The notes below the pieces were generated by a model that saw nothing but the letters and a program-made list of their open reading frames with translations, was not told the DNA's origin and did not search any database. Positions 9,432 to 20,036 of a stretch of 29,247 bases of DNA are shown here, one piece after another. The stretch is from Gracilaria caudata. Its lineage: Eukaryota > Rhodophyta > Florideophyceae > Gracilariales > Gracilariaceae. The stretch covers positions 1-29,247 of the forward strand of contig JASCIV010000243.1 in assembly GCA_030374735.1 (NCBI GenBank). The letters run 5' to 3'. Both the position numbers and the translations under genes were made by a program. How positions within the stretch are numbered: the stretch's first letter is position 1; each line of letters begins with the position of its first letter.

Positions 9432-10700
9432 TCAGATGGGTCCTCGAAAAGTGCCACCCCGTTCGTTTTCGTATGGGTGTGCATCTGTACGATCTAAAGG
9501 AGCATTTAGAACAGTGCTTGTTTCTGCTCCAAACTCTCCAATGTAAGTGTTTTCACATATTTGGTGTGCACAATTGCATTCTATACACTGCTGTTTTTTT
9601 CGTTTACATCCACATCTGAGAGTTGTACTCCTCCCTTTGCAGGAGCAAACGCTGACAATCTCCTTAATATCTCTCTTCAGGCCATTCAAATCTTCTGTTT
9701 CCTCAATCAGCATGCTACCATCACTGTTATATCCATGAATTGTTGAACAACCACCGACAGCACATGGACTTAGATTATACGCAGAAGCTTTTTTCCAGTA
9801 CCAGTGAACTAAGAATCTTGCTTCCGCAGCTTGGAGTGCAATGTGAGGTAGTGCTGGAATTAGTTGATTTGGGAATGAGGCTTGATCTGCAACAAAGTTT
9901 CTGATATCTTTCCTCCATGACTCTGAACCGAAAATATGTTGGGACAATAACACTTTTTTGCTCTCCGATATGATTTCGTTGTGTGACAGCTCAGACCTTT
10001 GGGCTCGCTGTTTCAGATCTTGGTCATATTTGGCTCTCTCTTGACTGGTCATGAACAAAATCTTCCCCGCTTTCTGTAGATATGCCAAACATATTACAGG
10101 GCCATATATCTGCAACGCACTGTCTACTTGGAACGGTTGCAACAGGTTTGCATTCGACACATATGCGGTAGGGAATACGTCGTGAGTAATGCCATATATT
10201 CCAGGGGCGAAATCGCATCCACAAAGTGCGTACATTTTTCCCAAAGACTGGGGTTCGACAGCATTGTTGTTCATTGACCTCAGAGCTACATCAACATTGT
10301 GACAACTTTTGTTTACGACGTGAAGCATCGAATGGCCATGTGAGACTTTTGATAGAATAAGAATGATGAAAACGTCGGTGTCATCCGAAAGAATGATGGA
10401 CGCGTGTTTCCATTTTTGATGATTCTGACTTTTGCGGTGTTGTTGAACTGCATCCTGTGATGTACTCGTTAACTCTGTAATTGTGTCGGAATGCGAAGGG
10501 ATAGGAGGTTGATCAAGTACACGTTTCACGTACGCTGAAAATGCACCGACAAAGCGCGTTTCTGCTTCTCCGTGCCGCAGCGAATGTGTGCCGAGTCGTA
10601 AACTACTACGGACTTCCAAGAAAATAGCGTGCTCTCTTGGTATGGCAATACATTGATCAGGGCGAGACAGGATTCCTTCCGTTGCTGACTTTAGTTGCAC
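9432..10700 (-). pseudogene. C-terminal third of giant mobile-element protein: PIN/FEN-like acidic core + CXC cysteine motif
   Basis: This 422-residue frame continues directly, in the same frame, from 10743-11444 across a single TGA at 10743-10745. It shows, in order: HGEAETRF (about residue 43), resembling the HEEADTR motif; LSDDTDVFIILIL (about 105-117) and ALCGCDFAPGIYGI (about 158-171), which together look like the acidic metal-binding core of a PIN/FEN-like nuclease fold; LPHIALQAAEARFLVHWYW (about 284-302); and a cysteine cluster at 352-382 with the spacing of a CXC (tesmin/TSO1-type) DNA-binding motif (CSC, CGC, then C..C.C). I recall this motif series from repetitive, transposon-like proteins of invertebrates and protists. 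The nuclease role is inferred from motifs. This piece has no internal stop, but the gene it belongs to is broken many times. Confidence 0.6.
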
Positions 10701-10742
10701 AACAACTCTTCCCCTAAAATGTGGGGGATGGTTTTCAGTGGC

Positions 10743-12196
10743 TCAGCGAAGCACAAAGTCTTTCATACAGTGATGTTCAAAATTCATTGGCAGTATGAAT
10801 GCCCCACCATGTAGGTAAATGGCGAAGGTTCGCTTCGCTCTGCACGCAAGCTCCTCACAAGAAACGGCAGCATAAAACACATGAAGAGACGCTAATTCAT
10901 CTTTGTGGCATCTGTCGTTGATTAATGTACTCCATGGTAGCACTAATTCGTCGCAAAAGTCAGGCAGAGACAGAGTGGTGGAGTTATGGATTAGAAGTGT
11001 TTGAGAGTCCGCCCTAGCCCGATTCGATTCCCGACGTTCTTGCTCCTTTGCTTTCTGTGATATGACCAATTGTGGGTCTTCTATGTGGAGGTGAACCTGC
11101 AACAGATGCTCAGCCTTTGCGCCTGTTACCCATGGTCTCAATGTTTGTTTCATTTTCCTGGTTACTACGGCAATTAATATAGTGCCTCCACTACCATCAT
11201 TTCCTCTGAAGTGGACGGCGTTCATGACATCAAGTTGAAGCGAAAAGTACGAGGTCAGTTCAGCGCAGTTTAAGTCATGTGAAACCGGGGGATTTGCTCC
11301 AGTGTGTTCTCTCTGTAGAGTGTCTTTCAAAGTATACAAGTGAGAACGACCACCAAGTGCTGAGTAATTCAGCATTCCGGATTTCACAGCATGACATAAC
11401 TCATCCCGAGATGTAAAGAACGCATCTGCGTAAGGTGAAATCATATATCGTGACTCATGTATTCGGTCCCAGCGTCGACTTTATTCGTCTTCTCCTAAAG
11501 TGTCATGCAAGATGCGGCATTGTCTCTGGGCTAAGTGAAGGGCACCTTTTAGGTTCACAACTGCTTTGCGACGATCGTTCATGGATTTTTTCAATTTCCG
11601 CAACGATGGACGCTAAGTGAAGGTTGATGGCACCATATTGTTGATTGCGCCAAACGTTTCTGTAATCTGTGCACCACGCTCCCTTTCCATGTACTGTCTC
11701 GGAGTACGAACTCGTCTACACGAAGTTCATTTTTTGAAATTCTTACCGTTGAAGTGTTTGTCTCTATCGTCTTCAGTTAGACTGCCAAATACATCAGGAA
11801 ACAACACCGATGCGTGCAACGCCGTAGTTTGTTATCCTCTTTCTTCGATCTGTAGAACACCCTGCTGGTCTGACTTGTTTGCCATTTCTTTGGGAGGCGT
11901 GCAGAAGACGTTTGTAATCCACTCTTGACCTCTGTGTTGCATTGACAGAAATCCATGTGATCGCATGAGCCCTAACATTTCCCTTACTGTTCTGCTTTGA
12001 GGAGCATTCCGATCGTAGTTCTGCAGAGATTTCTCGAACGATGTTCCTGCCCATATGATCTGCTTGCGCCTTTCATTCGCCTTGAAAGAGACCGGAAGCA
12101 TGATACTTCTCTAAGCCAGGCTGCAGCGTGTTCCAAGTGGCCTAAAAAGTTCACGCTCAAGCTCTTCATATCTCTCACCATCATCATTTCTAACAA
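10743..12196 (-). pseudogene. Central part of giant mobile-element protein, decayed
   Basis: The stretch joins the DUF6589-like region (higher coordinates) to the PIN/CXC region. From 12101 down to 10743 one frame stays protein-like, interrupted by TAA 11832, TGA 11727, TAG 11613 and TAA 11481. The longest clean piece is 10743-11444 (233 residues), which includes LNYSALGGRSHLYTLKD and a charged run near AKEQERRESNRARADS. Between 12196 and about 12101 the coding frame appears to shift by one. No catalytic motif was recognised. The stop density shows that no full-length product can be made without readthrough or splicing, and no splice pattern that removes all four stops was seen. Confidence 0.5.
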
Positions 12197-13960
12197 TTAG
12201 TCAAGGTGCACATAAGTCCATCCTTTGCAGTCCATCGTGTATCTATTCCCCGATGTGCTGCTGAATGATTTTAATACGCTGCATCCTGGGGTTTGTGTAA
12301 GTAGTTTCGATACAACCGCTTCTGGAAGGATACCTCGAATGAACCCATGGAAGACGAAAAGCTCCTGATATTTCAAATGGTTTGAGCTGTGTAGGATATG
12401 GGTCATACGGAACCAAAAATCCTCGGCAACGTCGGTGTGTCCCGTACGACAGAGAACATGAAATCCTACGGTGGGGAGTAAGATACCGAACAACACAGTT
12501 TTGATGAAGTGCTTTCCGTTTGGGCCGTGACATAGTCGGGTTTCCACTGCCTTTCTCAAATGTTCTCCTGCCACAATTACGTTATGATGAACGTCGTCCA
12601 CAGTCTTCGGATACATTCCGCTTTTTTGGGATGGTGCTTCACGACAATGCGTTAAAGGCTCTCCGGCTTCGCTCGAAATGCGTCGAGACCAACTCTTTAG
12701 AATTGCTCTTACGTCTTTCGAGATTTATGGGTCTTCTTGAAGTACAGTTTCTATACTGTGTAGAACCATTTCACACGTAATTGAGAACAATAGAGCCCGG
12801 TTGTTTCTAGCGTGACCATGATGCAAAACGTTCTTTGTCTGAGACACGGACAACCTAACACATTCTGCCAACTCAGCAAGTCCCACCCCGTCCAATGCCT
12901 CTTTCCCTAGAGTATACATACTTTGTTTTTCCGCGTGGAAGAAGCCGGGAAACGGAACGAGCCATTTATTTATTGTCCCATTGTACCTCCAGGACTGGAC
13001 CCAGATCTCTACAAGCATCTTATAGGATGGTTGGTCACCCGATACAGCAACAAATTTTGGGCATTCCGCTGTGCCAGGGCGAAGGGTTGTGTGAATGAGA
13101 TCAAGAATTCTGCGTACCATGAGCACATCAAATGCTGGCTCTCGAGATATATCCATGTAGACGACGTGTTGTTCAAAAAGACTGTCCTTCACTTTGGCTG
13201 CTCCATGTGGCTTGAATGCTGACAAGAGCATGCTCCGAAAGTTGATATGGTTTCGCTTAGACAAATGATATGCGCTCTGTAAAACGTTTCCTGTTTCATC
13301 CCGGTCTCCAACAAAACAAAGCTGTTCTTTGTACACGAACGTAACACCAAAAACTATGTCAAGGAACTGCTCCACGGATTGTGTGCGCTGTGGTGAAATG
13401 AAGCTTTTCGCAAAGTCCGTTCTTGTGCCGTGCACAGACACATTCTTCCACTCATATTTCATATGAACATTACGCTGGATATGAGAGTCACACAACGACT
13501 TTGGAGGGACACACAATCCTTGTAGCAATGAACCGTTAATCTTGGGCATGAGCTTCCCGTCAATCTTTACAGCGTGGTTCGGCTCGATATCCCATTTATC
13601 GAAGAGACATAAAGGTTTCGAATCTTCCTCCGACTTTAGATCTTTCCAACCAGCGGTCGCTGATCGTTCACGCTTTGAGATCAGCTCCAGACGATACTCC
13701 TCAGTCACGTTGTAGGAGACGCACATTGCAAGGGCATTTTTAACGCTTTTGAAGGAGGGCGTGAGTTCTAAGATTCCAGAAATGGATAAGCACACAGTCA
13801 ATGGACCTGCAGTGCTATTGGTTCTCGCAAACACCACCTGCTCAATTATTTTCAATGCGCGAACAGCCAGAAGCATATCACTTCGATTATGTACTGTCTC
13901 ATGGTCTTCCATACATTCCTCAATACCGGTAAGGGGTACGTTTCGTGCGTCATTACTCAA
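12197..13960 (-). pseudogene. DUF6589-like domain of giant mobile-element protein
   Basis: Two open pieces, 12725-13960 and 12197-12616, lie in one frame and are separated by a single TAA at 12725. A further TAA at 13970 lies just upstream. Motifs resemble the DUF6589-type family found in fungal, plant and animal repetitive proteins: LFDKWDIEPNHAVKIDGK (a DNxD-like opening), FVAVSGDQPSYKML (the GDQ motif), and WLVPFPGFFHAEKQSM (the PFPGxxH motif), followed by a helical stretch and CKGWTYVHLD. The function of the family is not established; its recurrence in repetitive genes suggests a transposition protein. The family call is from memory of motifs and needs a profile search. Confidence 0.5.
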
Positions 13961-14016
13961 GGGAAACAGTTAAAGTACATTGGCTCCAAGCGCAGCTGCC
14001 TCGATCTTCCATGTTC

Positions 14017-15512
14017 TCATCCTTCTCCTCGATGCCATCTGCGCAACGAAGCTTTCCCAAAGTGCCTTCGGAATTCTTGAAACCTCTTCGTCAAAACTCC
14101 ACTCCAGTAAAGTCCCCGTCTGCTTCTAAACGTAAGTCCCACTTCGTCTAACATGCTGCTTTTCTCGTCATCAGTTAAAATTTTGTTCCCTGCGCTCTGT
14201 TCAAGATTGAACGGAGAGGATGACAGCAGTTCCTCGTAAGCGCACCCAAGAACATAGCATCTGGTTCTGTAACCGACTTTCTTGAGGTGAATTCCATTGG
14301 CTGCAAGCACATTGATCAGTCTGTGTTCTATGGTCCTAGAATCCACGGTTTTCAACTCATCAAATTTCCTACTCAAGATAGAACAACATCGGATCACATC
14401 CCCAAAACGTAATACTGGCACCTTCACAGCCGTGAAAAGAACATGGTTTCCTAGATTATCTGCTGTCTGTCTCAAAGAGGTACACATCGTCCGGAACATC
14501 TCTGATGTTCTTATAGAATCTAGATCGATCTTTCCAGCAATACGCATCGTACCAATAATCTGTCAACTACTGATACGAGAGACGTTATTCCGGTACCACG
14601 CGTACTGCCGCTGTTTCCGAGCGTAACGACGTAAAGGCATTTAGAACAGGCGTACTTTTCATATACATCTGGGCCTCGTAAGCTCTGCTTTGTGTAAAGC
14701 TTTACCAACTCATCAAATTGAATCATCTTGTCAACAGTATCCATGTCCTTATGCGCATCGTCAAAACTAGGCAAAGGTTGTAATCTTGAGCCAGTGTTTG
14801 GTCAACAATCGTCAATAAACACACAATTTCCAAACGGAGATCCTTTGGCCTGTTTTATAAGTGCAAACGCAGCTTTTTGCGCGTCTATGCTGTGATTCAA
14901 GTGGTAATAGCATAGGGAGAAATTTCCGGGAGACGAGAACAGGTGTAGTACAGTTTCGCGTGTCACATGCGATAGGCGACAATACTCTGCAATAAAATTG
15001 TCTTTCATCTCAGAGTCGAAGACATTAAGGTTGAGGAGAGTCCAGTCGTGTGTTGGTCGCCGCCTGGTCCTGGGCATGTTCTCTTTGTTCGTTTGAAAAC
15101 AATTTTCTGTGCTACAGGTCAAACAATTTTGAGACAAAAGTTCTTTAAGGTGTCCAAGAATTCTTGAACGCAATTTTTGCGTCAACATGTGAGCCCTTTT
15201 CTTGCCTGTTCTTTTGATATTGCACATAGCTCCCCATCCAATCTTTGGACTTCGACAAGACGAGCATAGCAACACATCCGCAGATTTTTCGTTTTCAATC
15301 GTCGCAAAAGGGTTCGTGTAATCGCCAGTATCCACCTTGGAACGCCTGCTAATCTGGTTAGCGGTCAACTCCACCGTAGAGAGAGGTCTGCGAAAGTCGG
15401 AACAATGACAGCCGAAACAATTTCGAGTTTCAAAGCCAATGTCTGGGACAACTTGTTTGATGGGCTTCTCGTCATTGGTTTTGCGACACTCCATTATCAT
15501 ATGTGACAACAT
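14017..15512 (-). pseudogene. N-terminal region of giant mobile-element protein, zinc-finger-like cysteines
   Basis: The gene probably begins at the ATG at 15510-15512. The 14802-15512 piece (236 residues) has two cysteine groups, NCFGCHC and LLCSSC, that may bind zinc, and a very basic patch with RTGKKRAHM and PRTRRRPT. It ends at TGA 14802, after which the same frame goes on through LPSFDDAHKDMDTVDKM to 14520. The coding-like sequence then shifts into another frame (14017-14547), and shifts again near 14020 to meet the DUF6589-like part. The three pieces are assigned to one gene because they are collinear, on one strand, and almost gap-free. No known domain was recognised apart from the cysteine pairs. 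Confidence 0.45.
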
Positions 15513-15553
15513 GTCATTCGGCGGTTAAGTACTGTCATTCGGCGGTTAAGTAC
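15512..15553. repeat. Perfect 21-bp tandem duplication at the giant gene's start
   Basis: Two identical 21-base units (15512-15532 and 15533-15553; unit begins TGTCATTCGG and ends TTAAGTAC) abut each other. The first unit overlaps the presumed ATG of the minus-strand giant gene. In the minus frame the units add TAA stops, so they mark the 5' limit of the ORF. They may be a recent slippage event or a promoter-proximal repeat. Confidence 0.9.
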
Positions 15554-15762
15554 TCCGTTCTGCGACTGACCTTTTCGTGGTTGTACAAGCAATGCCGTGG
15601 TTCGCACTTTGATGCTATTGCAGGAAGGAGAATAACATGGTACCTTCTGAGCAGCTCGCAGAAAGAGGAGTTTGCGAGGTGCCTCACTTCTGAACCCAAG
15701 ATTGTCCTACTCTGATTCAGCTTCATTTGTAATTTGCTCTCTGCGGAATCATTTACACGTTA

Positions 15763-16947
15763 TCACCGACTGTGTAACAAGTCGGTAGGTAGATTAACGG
15801 CAAGTTCCCTTTCGGTACGAGGATTTTGTAGACATTCCATCTTTAGTAGGGTTAATGAACTTCCTGGGCGCAACATGGTGCAAACCCGGCAAACAATGAC
15901 AGAAACAGTAGAAATGCCTACCAATTTGGTGATGTAATCTGGGCAAACGAAATGATTTGGTGTGCTCTGTGGCATAAAAGAGTACTACAACTCCATAGCA
16001 TGATGCATAAGTATTTATTATTAACTGCTTTACAGTGTGGAACCTTTCTTTCAAAATTCTGTGGAAGCGTACAAGTTCATGCAGTTTGTCCGGCAAATGG
16101 ATAAAACCGACGCAAAGACAGCAACGCACCCAACCGGTAACCATGCTGGCCATTCAAATTACTTTCAATTTATGCAGCCATGTGACAATTGTCTTGGACA
16201 CGCAGACTTCACGATGGAGCAGAACAATATGGCTTCTTTTGGACATGGAAAAGCTTGATCAAGCTTTACTTTTGTAATCATTGAGCCAACATTAATACCC
16301 AAAACAATATGGCCTGCAACAAAGCATTTTCTTGCAAAAACATCATCGACGACGTCATAATTGATCCTAAACACTAACCGACAAAAACAAGAGAAGTCGT
16401 TTTCTACAATCGATTCCAAAACTTCTCGACACCTTGATTGGCTAAAAAGCGATTCAAACTTATCAACATGTACTTTGCTTTCAAAATCAATATCACAAAG
16501 TTCACGAAAACGAGTTGCATACAACACAAGAGCCTCAGAAAATTCCTTAGCAGTCGACTCGGAAACCAGTACCTCGTCGCTTATTTTGCCATTACTTTCC
16601 TTTTCTTCTACTATCGTTCTCTGTTTCAATATACTCTTCCTTTCAATGTTTTCCAGGATCCTTTGTTCTTTTTCAACTTGTGCTAAAACTTTGGCAAAGA
16701 AGCGTTCTAGAAATTTGGCGTACGTCCTGAATTCGTTGCCGACGGTGTGTACAAGTACTGATACAATATTACTTTTCAATAAATGATTGACAAAGAAATC
16801 CAAATCCTTTTCATCCCTTTGCACGGATGTAGGAAGTAAGGCAGAGAAAAGTATACAGTCTTGAAAAAGTAGGTTCGTAAATCCAAGAACATCTTCGCAC
16901 GTCAGAATGCGCACCATTGCCAAGGCAATATATACAGCGCTAATCAA
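15763..16947 (-). pseudogene. Decayed minus-strand ORFs: helical/coiled-coil region then PHD-like zinc finger remnant
   Basis: The 16165-16947 piece (260 residues) is mostly helical, with a charged, coiled-coil-like stretch around AKVLAQVEKEQRILENIE. Its C-terminal end carries cysteines (SACPRQLSHGC). A one-base shift leads to 15794-16153, which opens with GWVRCCLCVGFIHLPD, resembling the W..C..C..W.H core of PHD fingers. A third frame (15763-15975) supplies HFVCPDYITKLV and VIVCRVC. The order suggests a zinc finger split by indels. It lies directly downstream of, and on the same strand as, the MULE-Ulp1 gene and may be its C-terminal tail. It may also be a separate gene. The zinc-finger call is tentative. 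Confidence 0.35.
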
Positions 16948-17269
16948 ATTCCTTCGTACGCTTTACGAAACCAAGGGAATACAATATCAGATGTATCAAA
17001 CTAAAGTTTTGTCTGTTCTACTACTTTCAATTAATATCATTATCAGAAAAGATGTGTCGACCAATGTCTTATTAATTGAGAACTTGAACACTTCTTGAAG
17101 CCAAAAAGACAGAAAACAAAGTCAATAATCTTGTTTTAGAACCTTTTGTAAGTAAACGCATGATGTCTTGTAACTTCTGTGATACCAATCGACGTACACA
17201 AATAATCAAAGCACTTCCCTCACCATATTTGCAACAGGTTCTCTGTACTTGCATTTTCATCAACATAAC
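16948..17269 (-). other. Linking stretch with short coding-like minus frames
   Basis: Between the Ulp1-like domain and the coiled-coil piece, several minus-strand frames look protein-like in turn: DLSYVDENASTENLLQIW just after the Ulp1 domain, then SINKTLVDTSFLIMILIE near 17020-17075, then DIVFPWFRKAYEGI near 16950-16990. Each is broken by a stop or a frame change. This fits one decayed reading frame that links the two neighbours, but nothing here is recognisable. Confidence 0.3.
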
Positions 17270-17940
17270 TTAGGTCGCCCGGCCTAGATAGAGTTCTTTT
17301 GCAAATCTACATCTGTACTTCTCCACATCTGCTTGACTAAACGTGTTGGTTGCGTCTAACAATGAACACCTGCATGCCAATAGGCAAAAAATACCACTGC
17401 CTTTTGTCCCAATTTGCTGTGGGAATGTCAGATCAAAACCATCACAACTATACTTTCCTGCCCAACTAGGACTCGATTGATATATAAGAAATGTTCTGAG
17501 AGTGTCAACTGCTTGTCCAACTTCCTTCAAAGTTGACCGTTTGTTCGATTGCCAAGAGTCATATACCTTAATCTAACGAGAGGTTTTGGATGCACAGAGA
17601 CAAACCCACCTCTCCGTTTTCTTATGCTCGTGTACGAGGAGAGGACAAATTATCGTTTTTACGTCATCCCATGTTCGAAGTGGAGAGGACAGAAGACCTC
17701 GCTTCGTCTGATGCTTCAAAAAATGTGGATCTTCTCCATGCATCAATCGTGATACCGTAATATTCCGCCGAGCCATGTCTGGCAGCCAGTCGTGTGCTGA
17801 ATAAGGACATTCCTTCTTCCTCTTCCACTATTAGCATTTTACAATGCGGTAATGTAGTTCATTATTCTCGGCGTCAATTTGCAGTCTTTCACTTTTGACA
17901 ATCTTGTGCCACCAGAACTCGAATATCCTCGACGAGTAGG
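17270..17940 (-). pseudogene. Ulp1/C48-type SUMO-protease-like domain, catalytically dead
   Basis: Two open pieces in the same frame (17573-17776 and 17270-17530), separated by a TAG at 17573, make a C48 peptidase-like core. Landmarks in order: LRTWDDVKTIICPLLV (the strand before the active site), ERWVCLCASK where the family has HW, IKVYDSWQS with the catalytic Asp retained, FPQQIGTKGSGIFCLLA with the Gln retained but Ser (AGT at 17396-17398) in place of the nucleophilic Cys, and FSQADVEKYRCRFAKEL as the usual C-terminal helix. Upstream in the same frame FEFWWHKIVKSERLQID is coding-like and is cut by TAA-TAG at 17828-17833. Intact family members cleave SUMO-like modifiers. His and Cys are both missing, so this copy should not be a protease. 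Confidence 0.65.
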
Positions 17941-18701
17941 CTACATTCTGCTCTTTTCATACTTGAATCCATTCTACCAGAACCTCTATCGACGGCAACA
18001 TCTTCCAGAACATCGCCATCTCGCACAGATGCAATCCTTTTCTGTACCAATGGAAGAAGCTCACACTCGCCAAATCCAGTGTCCAGACTTCCTTCATTCC
18101 ATACAGTTCTGGTTTCCAATAATGTGAGCATAGAATCTAAAGGAACTTGTTTCGACGTATCCCAAGAGAACAAGAGGTTGTAGTTGACTACGGCTCGCAA
18201 AAACTTCTCAATTTCTTCAAAAGCTAACCCATTTGAATGCCTTGCCTGAATATGGGATTTCAACAACGTTATAAATCTTTCTGATAATCCGAAAGGAGAC
18301 AAAATGTCTCCCAACCTCTCCGCCGCAGAGCGGAGAAAACATGTCACTCTCTTATCAGCGTCTGTCTCCAAACGTTTTTGACTTCGTGGAACACCTCTTG
18401 TACTTCTCCAAATAGACTCAGCTCGCCTTTACTGACTTAAACTCAGTTGAGCAGATCGCACCTCTGCTTCTTCATCACCAACGTCTTCTATGGAATTCAA
18501 GAAAGGCTCATCTGATTCATTGCGCTCGTCAAAGAACTTTTGGGACGTTTTCTGGTTCCTGACATCAACGTTACAATTTCTCGCAATATCGGTCTGTCGG
18601 GACATTTTCCTTCTGTGTAATAAATGCTTATCGGATAAATAATTGTGTCGACGGCCACTCAGAGGGCCACTAATGATCAACGATAACAGCACAACATTCT
18701 A
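17889..18701 (-). pseudogene. Linker between MULE transposase and Ulp1-like domain
   Basis: The frame of the MULE transposase continues below its stop (TGA 18777) through TAG 18699 and TAA 18429 to 17889 and stays protein-like: an acidic stretch (EDVGDEEAEVRS), a basic one (RGVPRSQKRLETD) and a helical one (ADKRVTCFLRSAAERLGDIL). Near 17940 the coding-like frame shifts into that of the Ulp1-like domain. This continuity is the main reason to read MULE and Ulp1 as one protein. No domain is recognised in the linker itself. Confidence 0.45.
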
Positions 18702-18776
18702 TTGGTAAATCCACTTCAAACGGCGTCCCAAATACTCAGGTAGATTCATTCGTTTAGCACACGTCTTCATTAAGAG

Positions 18777-20036
18777 TCAAACCTCGTCAACATGTTTTCG
18801 ATTTCGGATCGCCACTTCTACTGACGTATTGTGCGTCGAAGGAGGTCTAGAAGTTATGGCATCGCAGAGAAACACAGCGTTGGCAATCACACTGTTTCTG
18901 AAGAACTCTAAAGTTCGACCTTCTGCCCACAACGGCGAACGAATCTCCTTCCGGTCTACGTCGTTCAGTTTACGCACGATCTTGAAACCTCCTGCTCCAT
19001 ATCCAAACCCACTCAAAAATGGGCACCTGAAACGAACAAGAAGTCTACCAAAACCATCGAAAGAAAGCGTGGACTCATACTGAACAAAAGCATGAAATTT
19101 TCCGTAGGAGAGAAGTTGCACACCATCTTCTTTCAGCACAGTGTCTCTACCTTCCATTAACCAATTTTGCGAGGACTGTCGCGAAGAGTAGCCGCTGACA
19201 TGGTGCTCTTCTCCATTTTCTTCTTCCATTTCTTCTCTTAACAATATCTTCAACTCCGAGTTGAGTTGCTGCTTTCCAAGCCTTGATTCATATCGAACTC
19301 TATGAACAGACTTATTCAACGGGGGAGGGCGGTTTTTCGGGGTAAGTCCTCTCCACAACTCTCTCTCACCTTTCTCGATACACTCTTCGAGAGAAGCGAA
19401 AACTTGAGCTCGACCAAGATTACCTGGCGGTACATATGGAAAGGATTCTGACGAAAGGATGCAAATTACAACCCCCGGTCTATGACAGAGCTCTTTGTAG
19501 GACGTTGCTGATCCCAGAAAGGAAAAGATTTGTTGGAGGAAGTGGTTGAGAGAGCTGTACAACTCACTATCTTTCTTCTCGTTCCTTTGTCTTGCCAGTT
19601 CTTGTATGTAATCGCGAGGGTTCCTAGCCTTGTGAACTGCGCAATGAACGAGAATCGTTCTCACGCTTTCAATGCGAATAGATGCATCTCTTCTTTGGGA
19701 TGAAAGCATCATTACAGGGCCATATTCAGAAACATACATCCGGTTGAATACCCATGTGGCAGCTGCGGTGAAGGCCTTGTCTTCATCTGAGACGATGAAA
19801 GAAAGATACGCATTAAAACCTACGTAAAACTCTAAGCGCTTGAAATATGTCTCAAGGGACTTCACCATTTCCTCCACCGTTCTTCCAATGCTGATATGTT
19901 CATCCCACATATACGGCTGAGTAGCGTGGTTCTGTTTTGTTCCAGTGGCAAGCGTCAAGACGAGGAACGTGTGCAATGCCTTTACACGTACATGGCACTT
20001 ATCAGCGCTGTAACGAAGCTTTGTTCCTCGAGCCAA
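18777..20036 (-). pseudogene. Mutator-like (MULE) transposase, catalytic core
   Basis: The 419-residue piece begins in a frame overlap with 19982-20839, so the start is not a real one; the two are parts of one frameshifted protein. Its MULE signature is the spaced pair LSFIVSDEDKAFTAAATWVF (about residues 79-97, with the catalytic Asp of the tDxdkax..A motif) and ILVHCAVHKARNP (about 128-140, the C..H motif that follows). HTFLVLTLATG upstream matches the strand after the first Asp. The second half is charged (LREEMEEENGEEHHV) with a conserved-looking end (FDGFGRLLVRFRCP). In intact elements the enzyme excises and inserts the transposon. A candidate catalytic Glu was not located. Confidence 0.6.

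Noticed and set aside
9432..15512. A normal multi-exon host gene with introns removing the stops
   Set aside because: The sequence between stops is coding-like right up to each stop, and no GT...AG pairs were found that remove them while leaving the motifs in frame.
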